Assembly (NCBI RefSeq): GCF_040548815.1
Contig: NZ_JBEPSM010000002.1
Coordinates: 124,001-188,000 of the forward strand
DNA: 64,000 nt
Direction of reading: 5' to 3'
Origin: Kaistia defluvii
GTDB taxonomy: Bacteria > Pseudomonadota > Alphaproteobacteria > Rhizobiales > Kaistiaceae
In this document: positions 19,678 to 28,963 of the stretch, one piece after another
How the letters are laid out: every line of letters starts with the position of its first letter
Position numbering within the stretch: the first letter of the stretch is position 1
Made by a program: the position numbers and the translations under genes
The notes under the pieces: generated by a model
Told to the model about the DNA's origin: nothing
The model's input: the letters and a program-made list of their open reading frames with translations, nothing else
Databases searched by the model: none

Positions 19678-20376
19678 ATGACGCCACGCGTTATGATCGT
19701 TGAGGATGAGGAGGCGCTGAGCCTCCTCCTCCGCTACAACCTCGAAGCCGAGGGCTATGCCGTCGAGGTGGTGCCGCGCGGCGACGACGCCGAGATGCGC
19801 CTGCTCGAAACCGTACCCGACCTGCTGCTGCTCGACTGGATGCTGCCGGGCATTTCCGGCATCGAGCTGTGCCGCCGCCTGCGGGCACGCGACGCGACCC
19901 GCACCCTGCCGGTGATCATGCTGACGGCGCGCGGCGAGGAACAGGAACGCATCCGGGGCCTCGCCACCGGCGCCGACGACTATGTCGTCAAGCCGTTCTC
20001 CGTGCCGGAACTGATGGCCCGCGTGCGCGCCATCCTGCGCCGCTCGAAGCCGGAGGTGATCGCCTCGCTGCTGCGCGCCGGCGACATCGAGCTCGACCGC
20101 GAGACGCACCGCGTCCGCCGCTCCGGCCGCGAGCTGCATCTCGGCCCGACCGAGTTCCGCCTGCTCGAATATCTGATGAAGAGCCCGGGCCGCGTGTTTT
20201 CCCGCGAGCAGCTGCTCGACGGCGTCTGGGGCCGCGACGTCTATGTCGACGAGCGCACGGTCGACGTGCATATCGGTCGGCTGCGCAAGGCGGTCAATCG
20301 CGGCCGCGTCAAGGACCCGATCCGCACGGTGCGCGGCTCCGGCTACTCCTTCGACGACCAGTTCGCGATGGCGTGA
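19678..20376 (+). CDS. phoB: Phosphate regulon response regulator PhoB
   Basis: This 232-residue OmpR-family response regulator has a receiver domain (1-120) with acidic pocket 'VEDEE', phospho-acceptor Asp in 'LLLLDWMLPG', Thr in 'MLTARGEE' and Lys in 'VVKPFSV'. The winged-helix DNA-binding domain (about 135-228) contains 'GPTEFRLLEYLM' and 'VDVHIGRLRKAVN'. It binds Pho boxes such as the one before pstS. It is the last gene of the cluster, 32 bases after phoU, and is followed by a strong terminator. Confidence 0.96.
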   Translation: MTPRVMIVEDEEALSLLLRYNLEAEGYAVEVVPRGDDAEMRLLETVPDLLLLDWMLPGISGIELCRRLRARDATRTLPVIMLTARGEEQERIRGLATGADDYVVKPFSVPELMARVRAILRRSKPEVIASLLRAGDIELDRETHRVRRSGRELHLGPTEFRLLEYLMKSPGRVFSREQLLDGVWGRDVYVDERTVDVHIGRLRKAVNRGRVKDPIRTVRGSGYSFDDQFAMA

Positions 20377-20440
20377 GGGGATCCCGTGGCCGCTTCCTGA
20401 TGGGAGGGGCGGGGCAGTCTTCCGAAAATTCAGCCCAACC

Positions 20441-20472
20441 AAAAAGCCGCGTGGCCCTCCACGCGGCTTTTT
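20441..20472 (+). terminator. Intrinsic terminator after phoB
   Basis: A perfect 14-bp stem (AAAAAGCCGCGTGG, loop CCCT) ends in a T-tract and has a complementary A-tract, so it can act in both directions. It closes the pho/pst operon. Confidence 0.93.
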
Positions 20473-20493
20473 GCATGCAACGAGCCAGGGCAG

Positions 20494-20531
20494 AAAAAAA
20501 GGCCGTGCGCCCCGGGGGAGGCGACACGGCC
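20494..20531 (-). terminator. Intrinsic terminator after gcrA
   Basis: GGCCGTG pairs with CACGGCC across a G/C-rich loop. On the minus strand the stem is followed by seven T residues. It lies downstream of the gcrA stop codon. Confidence 0.8.
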
Positions 20532-20587
20532 AGACTTGCATCGCAGTCCGACGGTGGGAGGAGGCCGTCAGCCGCGGCGCGGCGCAA

Positions 20588-21121
20588 TCAGGCGCCGACA
20601 GCCTTCTTCTGGCGACGATCATGCACGGGCTGATAGGCAACCCGCGAATGATATTCGCAATAGGGAATGCCGGAATTCGAGCGCTGGCCGCAGAAGTGGA
20701 AATCCTCGGTGCTCGGATCGCCGATCGGCCACTTGCAGGTCTGCTCGGTCAGGGTGAGGATCGTCGCGTGCAGGCTGATCGGAACGACGACGTCGTCCGA
20801 ACCAACTGCCCGGGGCACGCGCCGCGGCTCGGGTGCGATCTGGCTCATCGGCTTCAGGGCCGTGTTGCCGGCGACGAGTGGCCTGACGGGATTGGGGCGC
20901 CCTGTCGTGACCGAGCGTCCGTTGGTGGCAGCCGCGGGCTTGCGGGCGCGAGCGACCGGCGCCGTTGCCGGCTTGGCACGGCCGGAAAGGCTCAGCCGGT
21001 GTACCTTGCCGATGACCGCATTGCGCGTTACGCCGCCGAGTTCCGAAGCGATCTGGCTTGCGCTCAAGCCGTCGGTCCAGAGTTTTTTCAGCAACTCAAC
21101 CCGTTCGTCCGTCCAAGTCAT
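20588..21121 (-). CDS. gcrA: GcrA cell-cycle regulator
   Basis: GcrA is an alphaproteobacterial transcription factor that binds sigma70-RNA polymerase and senses CcrM (GANTC) methylation to time cell-cycle genes. The 177-residue protein starts 'MTWTDERVELLKKLWTDGLS', the GcrA DNA-binding N-terminus with 'ASELGGVTRNAVIGKVHRLGL'-like helices. It has a variable Ala/Pro/Arg linker and a conserved C-terminal domain with 'CKWPIGDPSTEDFHFCG' and 'YCEYHSRVAYQP'. Its upstream region contains several GANTC sites. Confidence 0.95.
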   Translation of the reverse strand: MTWTDERVELLKKLWTDGLSASQIASELGGVTRNAVIGKVHRLSLSGRAKPATAPVARARKPAAATNGRSVTTGRPNPVRPLVAGNTALKPMSQIAPEPRRVPRAVGSDDVVVPISLHATILTLTEQTCKWPIGDPSTEDFHFCGQRSNSGIPYCEYHSRVAYQPVHDRRQKKAVGA

Positions 21122-21242
21122 AGCGTGTCCTTGTCGGTCGGAGCGATACCCGGAATCCTGTCGCGGTCGTTCAGCCGGGATGCCGGACGACTGCGGACGC
21201 CATACAAGGGTCAGGGGGAGGTACCTGCTCGATATTTCGTGT

Positions 21243-21290
21243 CTTAACGAAAATTAAGATACTATATGGCGTGACTCGGTGACAAGAGTC
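21243..21290 (-). promoter_or_regulatory. gcrA upstream region with GANTC sites and TTAA palindrome
   Basis: On the minus strand a TTGTCA element lies 18 bases before TATCTT, a plausible promoter. CTTAACGAAAATTAAG (21243-21258) follows it immediately and resembles a CtrA box (TTAA-N7-TTAA), but with a 6-base spacer. GANTC sites occur at 21273-21277 and 21286-21290, with a third at 21353-21357. The role in regulating gcrA is inferred from Caulobacter. Confidence 0.5.
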
Positions 21291-21403
21291 GGAGGGATGG
21301 GTAGCGGCCGATCGGGCTGTTTTCCCCAACTTGCGACGGATTTCGGATCCATGAGTCTCGTCAATCGCTTAGCCGTCATGACCGCGCGCGAGCGGCGTTT
21401 TCA

Positions 21404-21432
21404 TTGACACAAATCGTCACGACCGTGATATA
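21404..21432 (+). promoter_or_regulatory. Strong sigma70-type promoter upstream of argD
   Basis: TTGACA at 21404-21409 and GATATA at 21427-21432 are separated by 17 bases. The match to the vegetative consensus is unusually good for this genome. It would start transcription near 21440, about 90 bases before argD. Confidence 0.65.
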
Positions 21433-21444
21433 AGGGCAACGCAT

Positions 21445-21491
21445 AAAGGTGCTGCCCGGCGCGTTGGCCTCGGGCGGCACCTTTGATTTTT
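21445..21491 (+). terminator. Leader hairpin with T-tract before argD (attenuator or short RNA end)
   Basis: AAAGGTGCTGCCCG pairs with CGGGCGGCACCTTT over 14 positions (one G-T pair), with a 12-base loop, and is followed by GATTTTT. It lies between a strong promoter and the argD ribosome site, so most transcripts may stop here, or a small RNA of about 50 bases may be made. Confidence 0.65.
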
Positions 21492-21529
21492 AAGCACCCA
21501 TTTCCGTGGTTTCATCCGAAGGAGGGGAT

Positions 21530-22762
21530 ATGAGCGCCCCCGATACCAGCGTTAAAAAGACCTCGTCCAGCCTCTATGACACCTTTTCGCGTGCGCCGCT
21601 CGAGTTCGAGCGAGGCGAGGGGGCCTGGGTCTTTACGCGAGAGGGCGACGCTTATCTCGATTTCTCCGCCGGCATCGCGGTGAACACGCTTGGCCATGCC
21701 AATCCGATCCTGGTGCAGGCGCTGACCGAACAGGCCGGCAAGCTCTGGCACACCTCGAACCTGTTCCGGATCCCGGGCCAGGAGAAGCTTGCCGACACGC
21801 TGGTCGCCAATACCTTCGCCGACCGGGTCTTCTTCGCCAATTCGGGCGCCGAGGCCAACGAGGCCGCCATCAAGACGGCGCGGCGCTATCATTACGTCAA
21901 CGGCCAGCCCGACCGGTACCGCATCCTCACCATCGAGGGCGCGTTCCACGGCCGGACCCTGGCGACGCTCGCCGCCGGCGGGCAGCAGAAATATCTCGAC
22001 GGCTTCGGCCCGAAGGCGGACGGCTTCGACCAGGTGCCGTTCGGCGACATGGCGGCGATCAAGGCCGCGGTGACGCCGGCGACCGCCGCCATCATGATCG
22101 AGCCGATCCAGGGCGAGGGCGGCGTGCGCGCCTTCCCGAACGCCTTCCTGCGCGAGCTCCGCGCGCTTTGCGACGCCGAGGGAATGCTGCTGATCATGGA
22201 CGAAGTCCAGACCGGCATCGGCCGCACCGGCAAGCTGTTCGCCTATGAATGGACCGGCATCGCGCCGGACATCCTGACGGCGGCCAAGGGCATTGGCGGC
22301 GGCTTCCCGCTCGGCGCATGCCTCGCCACCAACGAGGCGGCCAAGGGCATGACCCCCGGCACGCATGGCACCACCTTCGGCGGCAATCCGCTGGCGATGG
22401 CGGTCGGCAATGCCGTGCTCGACGTCGTGCTCGGCGATGGCTTCCTCGAGCATGTGCGCGAGACCGCGCGCTATCTGACCCAGCGCCTTGGCGGGCTGAT
22501 GGACAGCCATCCCGGCGTCATCGACGACATTCGCGGCGAGGGCCTGCTGATCGGCCTGCACGCGCTGAAGCCGGTGCCCGAAGTGGTGGCGGCGCTGCGC
22601 GAGCAGAAGATGCTGGCCGCCGGCGCGGGCGACAATGTCCTGCGATTGCTGCCGCCGCTCAACATCGGCAAGGCAGAAGTCGACGCGGCGATCGACAAGC
22701 TCGATGCCGCCTTTTCCGCAATCGAAGCCGAGGCTGCGCAAGCGGCACGGCAATCCGCCTGA
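21530..22762 (+). CDS. argD: Acetylornithine aminotransferase
   Basis: This 410-residue class III PLP aminotransferase of arginine biosynthesis converts N-acetylglutamate semialdehyde to N-acetylornithine and may also serve lysine synthesis. Motifs: '[19 protein letters not shown]', the PLP Asp region '[20 protein letters not shown]', and the Schiff-base Lys in '[15 protein letters not shown]'. The ATG at 21530 follows a GGAGGGG site; an ATG-less extension to 21506 is unlikely. It is 17 bases upstream of argF, in the argD-argF-hslO order frequent in Hyphomicrobiales. Confidence 0.95.
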   Translation: MSAPDTSVKKTSSSLYDTFSRAPLEFERGEGAWVFTREGDAYLDFSAGIAVNTLGHANPILVQALTEQAGKLWHTSNLFRIPGQEKLADTLVANTFADRVFFANSGAEANEAAIKTARRYHYVNGQPDRYRILTIEGAFHGRTLATLAAGGQQKYLDGFGPKADGFDQVPFGDMAAIKAAVTPATAAIMIEPIQGEGGVRAFPNAFLRELRALCDAEGMLLIMDEVQTGIGRTGKLFAYEWTGIAPDILTAAKGIGGGFPLGACLATNEAAKGMTPGTHGTTFGGNPLAMAVGNAVLDVVLGDGFLEHVRETARYLTQRLGGLMDSHPGVIDDIRGEGLLIGLHALKPVPEVVAALREQKMLAAGAGDNVLRLLPPLNIGKAEVDAAIDKLDAAFSAIEAEAAQAARQSA

Positions 22763-22779
22763 GCGGACAGGACAGACCT

Positions 22780-23703
22780 ATGGTTCGGCATTTTCTCGAC
22801 CTGACGGATTTCGATTCCGCCACCCTTAGACAGATCATGGAAGGCGCCAAGCGCATCAAGTCGGTGCGCAATGGCGCGCGCGACGGTGTCGGCCCGCTGG
22901 CCGGCAAGGTGCTGGCGCTGGTGTTCGAGCAGCCCTCGACCCGCACGCGCGTCTCCTTCGACGTCGGCATGCGCGAACTCGGCGGCCAGACGCTGATGCT
23001 GACCGGCGCTGAGATGCAACTTGGCCGCGGCGAGACCATCGCCGACACGGCGCGCGTCATGTCGCGCTATGTCGACGGCATCATGATCCGCATTCTTGAC
23101 CATGACTCGCTGAAGGAACTGGCGGCCAACGCCACCGTCCCCGTGATCAACGGGCTGACGCGCCGCTCGCATCCCTGCCAGATCATGGCCGATATCCTCA
23201 CCTATGAGGAGCATCGCGGCCCGATCACCGGCAAGACGGTGTCGTGGTTGGGCGACAGCAACAATGTCATGGCGTCGTGGGTCCACGCCGCCGCGCGCTT
23301 CAACTTCCGCCTGAAGATCGCGACGCCGGAGGAGCTTGCGCCGTCGCACAAGCTGCTCGACTGGGCGCGCACCAATGGCGGCGAGGTGATCGCTGGCGAG
23401 GACGCGGACGATGCGGCGGCCGATTCCGACTGCATCGTCACCGACACCTGGGTGTCGATGGGCGACAGCGAGGCGGAGCGCCGGCACAACCTGCTGAAGC
23501 CCTACCAGGTGAACGCCCGCCTGATGTCGCGCGCCAAGAAGGATGCGCTGTTCATGCATTGCCTGCCCGCCCATCGCGGCGAGGAGGTGACGGCCGAAGT
23601 CATGGACGGACCGCAATCGGTCGTCTTCGACGAGGCCGAAAACCGGCTGCACGCACAGAAGGGCATCCTTGCCTGGTGCCTGGGCGGCCCGGAGGCACTT
23701 TGA
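22780..23703 (+). CDS. argF: Ornithine carbamoyltransferase
   Basis: This 307-residue enzyme forms citrulline from ornithine and carbamoyl phosphate. The carbamoyl-phosphate motif '[12 protein letters not shown]' lies near residue 50, '[11 protein letters not shown]' near 130, and the catalytic '[13 protein letters not shown]' near 262. The start is the ATG at 22780 ([12 protein letters not shown]). The long frame reaching back to 22249 lies in argD and is not coding. Its TGA overlaps the ATG of hslO (TGATG). Confidence 0.96.
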   Translation: MVRHFLDLTDFDSATLRQIMEGAKRIKSVRNGARDGVGPLAGKVLALVFEQPSTRTRVSFDVGMRELGGQTLMLTGAEMQLGRGETIADTARVMSRYVDGIMIRILDHDSLKELAANATVPVINGLTRRSHPCQIMADILTYEEHRGPITGKTVSWLGDSNNVMASWVHAAARFNFRLKIATPEELAPSHKLLDWARTNGGEVIAGEDADDAAADSDCIVTDTWVSMGDSEAERRHNLLKPYQVNARLMSRAKKDALFMHCLPAHRGEEVTAEVMDGPQSVVFDEAENRLHAQKGILAWCLGGPEAL

Positions 23704-24686
23704 TGGAAGAAATCCCGTTCGGCCCCGGATCGATCGATCCGGCGGGTGATGACGCCGTGCTGCCTTTCGAGGTCAACGGTCTCGACGTGCGCGGTCGCGC
23801 GATCCAGATGGGGCCGGCGCTGTCGGCCCTCCTGGCGCGCCACGATTATCCGCTGCCGGTGTCGAAGCTGCTGGGCGAAGCCGTCGTGCTCGCCGTGCTG
23901 CTCGGCTCGTCGCTGAAGTTCGAGGGCCAGTTCCTGCTGCAGACGCAGACGGACGGCCCGGTCGACATGCTGGTCGTCGATTATCGCACTTCGGGCGATA
24001 TCCGCGCCTATGCCCGCTTCAACAAGGAGCGGGTGGCCGAGATGGATGTTGACGGTCTGTCCAAGCCCGAGCTTCTGCTCGGCAAGGGCATTCTGGCGAT
24101 GACCATCGACCAAGGCGAGTTCACCAGCCGCTACCAGGGCATCGTCCAGCTCGATGGCGTCAGCCTCGAGGAAGTGGCGCATCTCTACTTCTCGCAGTCG
24201 GAACAGATCCCGACCCTCGTCCGCCTGGCGGTGGCCGAGATGATGACGCGCGAGGATGGCGGCGCCGCGCATAGCTGGCGCGCCGGCGGCCTGCTGGTGC
24301 AGTACCTGCCGGAAGCCTCGATTGGCGTCCAGCGCGACCTGCCGGGTGGCGACGCGCCGGAAGGCATGGAGCACCACGCTGAGGAAGAGGATGCCTGGGC
24401 GGAGGCGACCTCGCTGGTCTCCACCGTCGAGGATCACGAGCTGATCGATCCCGACGTCCCGGCCGAACGGCTGCTCTATCGCCTGTTCCACGAGCGCGGC
24501 GTGCGCGTCTATGACTCGATGGCTGTCCGCGAGCAGTGCTCCTGCTCGCGCGACCGCATCCAGGGCGTGCTCGGCAGCTTCTCGGCCGAGGAAATCACGG
24601 CGAGCATCGAGGACGGCGAGATCTCCGTGACCTGCGAGTTCTGCGGCCAAAAATACAGTTTTGATCCGCAGGAATTCCTTGGCTGA
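23703..24686 (+). CDS. hslO: Hsp33 redox-regulated chaperonin
   Basis: Hsp33 is a cytosolic holdase activated by oxidation. The 327-residue sequence has the substrate-binding N-terminal domain and, near the C-terminus, the zinc-binding redox switch: CSC in 'VREQCSCSRDR' and CEFC in 'VTCEFCGQKYSF'. All four cysteines are present, so redox activation should be intact. It is translationally coupled to argF. No clear terminator follows; the next 1.9 kb is a repeat array. Confidence 0.95.
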   Translation: MEEIPFGPGSIDPAGDDAVLPFEVNGLDVRGRAIQMGPALSALLARHDYPLPVSKLLGEAVVLAVLLGSSLKFEGQFLLQTQTDGPVDMLVVDYRTSGDIRAYARFNKERVAEMDVDGLSKPELLLGKGILAMTIDQGEFTSRYQGIVQLDGVSLEEVAHLYFSQSEQIPTLVRLAVAEMMTREDGGAAHSWRAGGLLVQYLPEASIGVQRDLPGGDAPEGMEHHAEEEDAWAEATSLVSTVEDHELIDPDVPAERLLYRLFHERGVRVYDSMAVREQCSCSRDRIQGVLGSFSAEEITASIEDGEISVTCEFCGQKYSFDPQEFLG

Positions 24687-26611
24687 GGTGTCTTTGCGAC
24701 GTTGAGGGCGGGGGTAGGCAAGCGCCGCGCCCGGCCTTCTCCCGTTGAGGGAAGGCGGCAGCCACCCACTCGGCGTCATCCCGGCGAAGGCCGGGATCCA
24801 GACGCATCGGCGCCTGGCCTTAGGGCCACGCCCCAATTCTCAAGGCTGAGCGTATGGGCGCCGGCCTTCGCCGGGGCGACCAGCCCGCGGCTACTGCCAC
24901 ACTCGGCGTCATCCTCGCGAATGCGAGGATCCATCCAGCCGATGGCTTGGGAGTTTCCAAGGACTGGCTGGACCGTCGACGCCCGAAAACCCTGCTGGAT
25001 GGGTCCTCGCATTCGCGAGGATGACGGCGGAGATGGGGATGACGGGACAGGGGTTGGGATCGGGCAGGGGAATGCCCAGCGACGAGTCCGCGGCTACTGC
25101 CACGCTCGGCGTCATCCTCGCGCAGGCGAGGATCCATCCATCCGATGGCTTGGGAGTGGCCAAGGACTGGCTAGACCGCCGACGCCCCAAAACCTTGCTG
25201 CATGGATCCTCGCCTACGCGAGGATGACGGCGGAGGTGGGGATGATGTTGCGGAAGCTCGGGAGGGGCAGGAGAGTCCCTTGAGGCGAGTCACCGGCGGG
25301 ATCCGCGCCGGAAAAGGCGCCGGCGACTTCCACCCGCTCGGCGTCGTCCCGGCGAAGGCCGGGATCCAGACACACCGGCGCCTGGCCTTAGAGCTGCGCC
25401 CCATTCTCAAGGCTGAGCGTATGGGCCCCGGCCTTCGCCGGGGCGACGATCCCGCGGCTACTGTCACACTCGGCGTCATCCTCGCGCAGGCGAGGATCCA
25501 TTCAGCCGATGCCTTGGGAGTGGCCAAGGACTGGCTAGACCGCCGACGCCCCAAAACCTTGCTGCATGGATCCTCGCCTGCGCGAGGATGACGGCGGAGG
25601 TGGGGATGACGGGCCTGAGGCTTGGAAGGGGCAGGAGAATGTCCCCTGAGGCGAGTCACCGGCGGGATCCGCGCGGGAAAAGGCGCCGGCGACTTCCACG
25701 CGCTCGGCGTCATCCCGGCGAAGGCCGGGATCCAGACACACCGGCGCCTCGCCTTAGGGCTGCGCCCTATTTTCCAGGCTGAGCGTATGGGCCCCGGCCT
25801 TCGCCGGGGCGACGAGCCCGCGGCTACTGCCACGCTCGGCGTCATCCTCGCGCAGGCGAGGATCCATTCAGCCGATGCTTTGGGAGTGGCCAAGGACTGC
25901 CCGAACCGCCTGAGCCGTCGACGCCCCAAAACACTGCTGGATGGGTCCTCGCATTCGCGAGGATGACGGCGGAGATGGGGATGACGGGACAGGGGTTGGG
26001 ATCGGGCAAGGGGATGCCCGGCGACGAGTCCTCTGCTCGCTTAGCTCCGGAAAGGCGCCGGCGACTTCCACCCGCTCGGCGTCATCCCGGCGAAGGCCGG
26101 GATCCGGACACACCGGCGCTTGGCCTTAGGGCTGCGCCCCATTCTCAAGACTGAGCGTATGGGCCCCGGCCTTCGCCGGGGCGACGAGCCCGCGGCTACT
26201 GCCACACTCGGCGTCATCCTCGCGCAGGCGAGGATCCATTCGAGCCGATAGCTTGGGATTGGCCAAGGACTGGCTAGACCGCCGACGCCCCAAAACCCTG
26301 CTGCATGGGTCCTCGCCTGCGCGAGGATGACGGCGGAGGTGGGGTGCCATTCACCTCTCCCTGAGGTGACTCTCGCGGAACCTGGAAAGCGGTTGCGCCA
26401 ATCTCGATCCCAACATCCTGAGGAGGCTTGCGCGAGCAAGCCGTCTCGAAGGACGCACTGCCTAAGGGCAAATCTTCATACTGCCACGCCCTGCGTGCTT
26501 CGAGACGGCCCTGCGGGCTTCCTCAGCATGTCGAGGATCGTGTTGTGCGAAGGTGTCCGCGGGGAGAGGTGAGCAGCAGCGCATTCGAGAAAGCGCGTGC
26601 CGGCCCAGATC
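24687..26611. repeat. Gene-free array of paired palindromic repeats
   Basis: This 1.9-kb stretch has no supported gene; open frames on both strands are fragments of the repeats. Two pair types alternate. Type B runs from CGTCATCCCGGCGAAGGCC to GGCCTTCGCCGGGGCGAC, with copies starting at 24774, 25342, 25708 and 26080. Type C runs from CGTCATCCTCGCG to CGCGAGGATGACG, with copies starting near 24907, 25111, 25474, 25840 and 26212. The last two B periods are 366 and 372 bases. Spacers between pair members are also conserved. An inverted pair of the 'CCTGAGGAGGC...CTCGAAGGACGCA' family lies at 26410-26533. Confidence 0.9.
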
Positions 26612-27004
26612 CTAATGCAACACTCGGGGCGCGTTGGGGACGTCGAGGGAGAAGGCCGGGATCTCGACGGAGAACATCTCGCCGCTCTCGGTCTGCATCT
26701 GGTAGGTGCCGGCCATGATGCCCGACGGCGTCGAGAGCGGGCAGCCGCTGGTATATTCAAAGCTCTCGCCGGGCTTCAGCGACGGCTCCTTGCCGACGAC
26801 GCCGACGCCGCGCACTTCTTCCGTGCGGCCCTTGCCATCGGTGATCCGCCAGAAGCGCGAACGCAGCTGGACGTTCTCAAGCCCGAGATTGACGATCTCG
26901 ATCGTGTAGGCCCAGACGTAGCGGTTCTCGCCCGGCGAGGAATCGTCCTCGACGAAGCTGGGCCGCACGGTCACCTGGATCGATCGCGTGACGGTTCGAT
27001 ACAT
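26612..27004 (-). CDS. apaG: Co2+/Mg2+ efflux protein ApaG
   Basis: ApaG is a small single-domain immunoglobulin-like beta protein of uncertain biochemical role, linked genetically to metal tolerance and diadenosine tetraphosphate metabolism. The 130 residues from the ATG at 27004 (MYRTVTRSI) match the usual family length; an ATG at 27037 lacks a ribosome site. The conserved 'YVWAYTIEIVNLG', 'RFWRITDGKG' and 'FEYTSGCPLSTPSGIMAGTY' segments are present. It is divergent from mscL. Confidence 0.93.
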   Translation of the reverse strand: MYRTVTRSIQVTVRPSFVEDDSSPGENRYVWAYTIEIVNLGLENVQLRSRFWRITDGKGRTEEVRGVGVVGKEPSLKPGESFEYTSGCPLSTPSGIMAGTYQMQTESGEMFSVEIPAFSLDVPNAPRVLH

Positions 27005-27226
27005 CGGCGCTCTTTTCGAAAATGATCCGTGGCTCATAACGCCAAGGGAGGCAGGGCGTCAATTGCGCGCTGCGCCGCATCGCGCGCGTTCGCCGCCGCG
27101 CAGTGCAGCCTGGCAACACCGCGCGACAGTTGCTGCCGGCACGTTTCGCCTGCGAATCCGCTGCGCTATAGTCGCGTGGGTTGTGAAGACAGGTTCGCAT
27201 CGAGCCGGGCGAAAAGGGAACATTGA

Positions 27227-27640
27227 ATGCTGAAGGAATTCCGAGAGTTTGCCCTCAAGGGCAACGTGGTCGACCTGGCCATCGGTATCATCATCGGCGC
27301 CGCCTTCAGCGGCCTGGTCAATTCGATCGTCAATGACATCATCATGCCGATCGTCGGCGTGATCACGGGCGGCATCGACTTCACCAACAAGTATATCCAG
27401 TTGGCCGGCGACCCGCAGCCGACGCTCGACGCCGCGCGCAAGGCCGGCGCGACAATCGCCTACGGCAACTTCCTGACGCTGCTGATCAATTTCATCATTG
27501 TCGCCTGGATCCTGTTCCTGATCGTCAAGGGGATGAACCGCATGAAGCGCGAGAAGGCCGCCGCCGCGGCAGCCCCGGTCGCGACGCCGGAAGACGTGGC
27601 CCTGCTGCGCGAGATCCGCGACCTGCTCGCCAAGAAGTAA
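27227..27640 (+). CDS. mscL: Large-conductance mechanosensitive channel MscL
   Basis: This 137-residue inner-membrane channel opens under hypo-osmotic membrane tension. The N-terminal amphipathic helix '[20 protein letters not shown]' leads into membrane helix 1 with the gate residues, then a periplasmic loop, helix 2 ('[20 protein letters not shown]') and a charged C-terminal bundle helix. Length and motifs are standard. It is followed by a clear terminator. Confidence 0.97.
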   Translation: MLKEFREFALKGNVVDLAIGIIIGAAFSGLVNSIVNDIIMPIVGVITGGIDFTNKYIQLAGDPQPTLDAARKAGATIAYGNFLTLLINFIIVAWILFLIVKGMNRMKREKAAAAAAPVATPEDVALLREIRDLLAKK

Positions 27641-27675
27641 TCCGGCCGGCCTTGCTGCCACGCCAGCGCGCAGTG

Positions 27676-27702
27676 AAACGGCGGCTTCCTGGCCGCCGTT
27701 TT
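27676..27702 (+). terminator. Intrinsic terminator after mscL
   Basis: AAACGGCGGC pairs perfectly with GCCGCCGTTT (loop TTCCTG) and is followed by a T-rich tail. Confidence 0.9.
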
Positions 27703-27790
27703 GTCTTGGTTGGCCGTTAAAATCCGCTACATCATCCCCAATGGCGTCGCCCGCCCGTGGATTTGGCGCCTGCAGACATTGGAAACGTGC

Positions 27791-28963
27791 GTGCCCGTCC
27801 ATCCCGCATTGAATACGCTGCGCCCCGAAGCGAGCCAGGCTCCCGAAAGCGGCATCGTCGAGGTCTTCAATTATGGCCGAGACCGCCAGGGGCTGATCCC
27901 GCTCTGGGTCGGCGAGGGCGACCTGCCGACGCCGGGCTTCATCAGCGAGGCGGCCCAGGCGGGGCTGACGGCGGGCGAGACCTTCTACACCCACCAGCGT
28001 GGCATTCCCGAGCTCCGGCAGGCGCTGGCGGGCTATCACGCGCGCCTCTATGGCCGGCCGTTCGACCCCGAGCGCTTCTTCGTCACCTCGGGCGGCATGC
28101 CGGCGATCCAGATCGCTCTGCGCATGGTGGCCGGCCATGGCGACGAGGTGGTCGTGCCGACCCCGGCCTGGCCGAATTTCGCCGCCGCCGCGGAAGTCGG
28201 AGCCGCCAAGGTGGTCGAGGTGCCGCTCACCTATGGCAATGCCGGCTGGACGCTCGACCTGGACCGCTATTTCGAGGCGGTGACGCCGCGCACCAAGGCG
28301 CTGTTCCTGAATTCGCCCTGCAACCCGACCGGCTGGACGGCGACGCGCGACGAGCTTCAGGCCATTCTCGACTTTGCCCGCGCCAGGGGCCTCTGGATCA
28401 TCTCCGACGAGGTCTATACGCGCTTCTTCTACGAGGGCGAGCGTTCGCCCTCCTTCTACGATATCGCCGAGCCGGACGATCGCATCCTCTACGTCAACAC
28501 CATGTCGAAGAACTGGGCGATGACCGGCTGGCGCGTCGGCTGGCTGTCGGCGCCGCCGGCCTTCGGCCAGGTAATCGAGAACCTGGTGCAATATTCGAGC
28601 TCGGGCACGCCAAAGTTCCTGCAGCGCGGCGCGGTCGCGGCGCTGGAGCAGGGCGACGCCTTCATCGACTTCCAGCGCCAGCGTGCCGTGGAAGCGCGCG
28701 AGATCGTCTGTTCCGGGCTGGAAAAGACGGGGCGCATCCGTCTCGTGCGTCCGGCCGGCGCGTTCTATGCCTTCTTCTCCGTCGACGGCGAGCCCGACAC
28801 GCGCAAGCTGGCGCTGCGGCTGGTCGACGAGGCGAATGTCGGCCTCGCGCCGGGCGACGCGTTCGGCGCGGGCGGCGCCGGCTTCATGCGCCTCTGCTAC
28901 CTGCGCAACCTCGACCAGATCCGCGAAGCCACCCGCCGGCTGGCCGAGTGGCTGGCGAAGTAA
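27791..28963 (+). CDS. Class I/II PLP-dependent aminotransferase
   Basis: This fold-type I aminotransferase of about 390 residues shows 'FFVTSGGMPAIQIAL', 'FLNSPCNPTGWT' (binding Asn), 'WIISDEVYTRFFY' and the Schiff-base Lys in 'VNTMSKNWAMTGWRVGW'. The open frame begins with a TTG at 27701 inside the mscL terminator, so I prefer the GTG at 27791, which has a GGA site; this choice is uncertain. The specificity (aspartate, aromatic or other amino acid) cannot be assigned. Confidence 0.85.
   Translation: MPVHPALNTLRPEASQAPESGIVEVFNYGRDRQGLIPLWVGEGDLPTPGFISEAAQAGLTAGETFYTHQRGIPELRQALAGYHARLYGRPFDPERFFVTSGGMPAIQIALRMVAGHGDEVVVPTPAWPNFAAAAEVGAAKVVEVPLTYGNAGWTLDLDRYFEAVTPRTKALFLNSPCNPTGWTATRDELQAILDFARARGLWIISDEVYTRFFYEGERSPSFYDIAEPDDRILYVNTMSKNWAMTGWRVGWLSAPPAFGQVIENLVQYSSSGTPKFLQRGAVAALEQGDAFIDFQRQRAVEAREIVCSGLEKTGRIRLVRPAGAFYAFFSVDGEPDTRKLALRLVDEANVGLAPGDAFGAGGAGFMRLCYLRNLDQIREATRRLAEWLAK

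Noticed and set aside
24774..26335. CRISPR array
   Set aside because: Repeats are imperfect palindrome pairs with conserved, not unique, spacers and periods over 360 bases. No cas genes are present.
24687..26611. Many open frames of 60-250 codons on both strands in the repeat array
   Set aside because: They repeat the same peptide segments (for example 'CARMTPSVAVAAG') in several copies because they translate the palindromic repeats. None has family similarity or a ribosome site.
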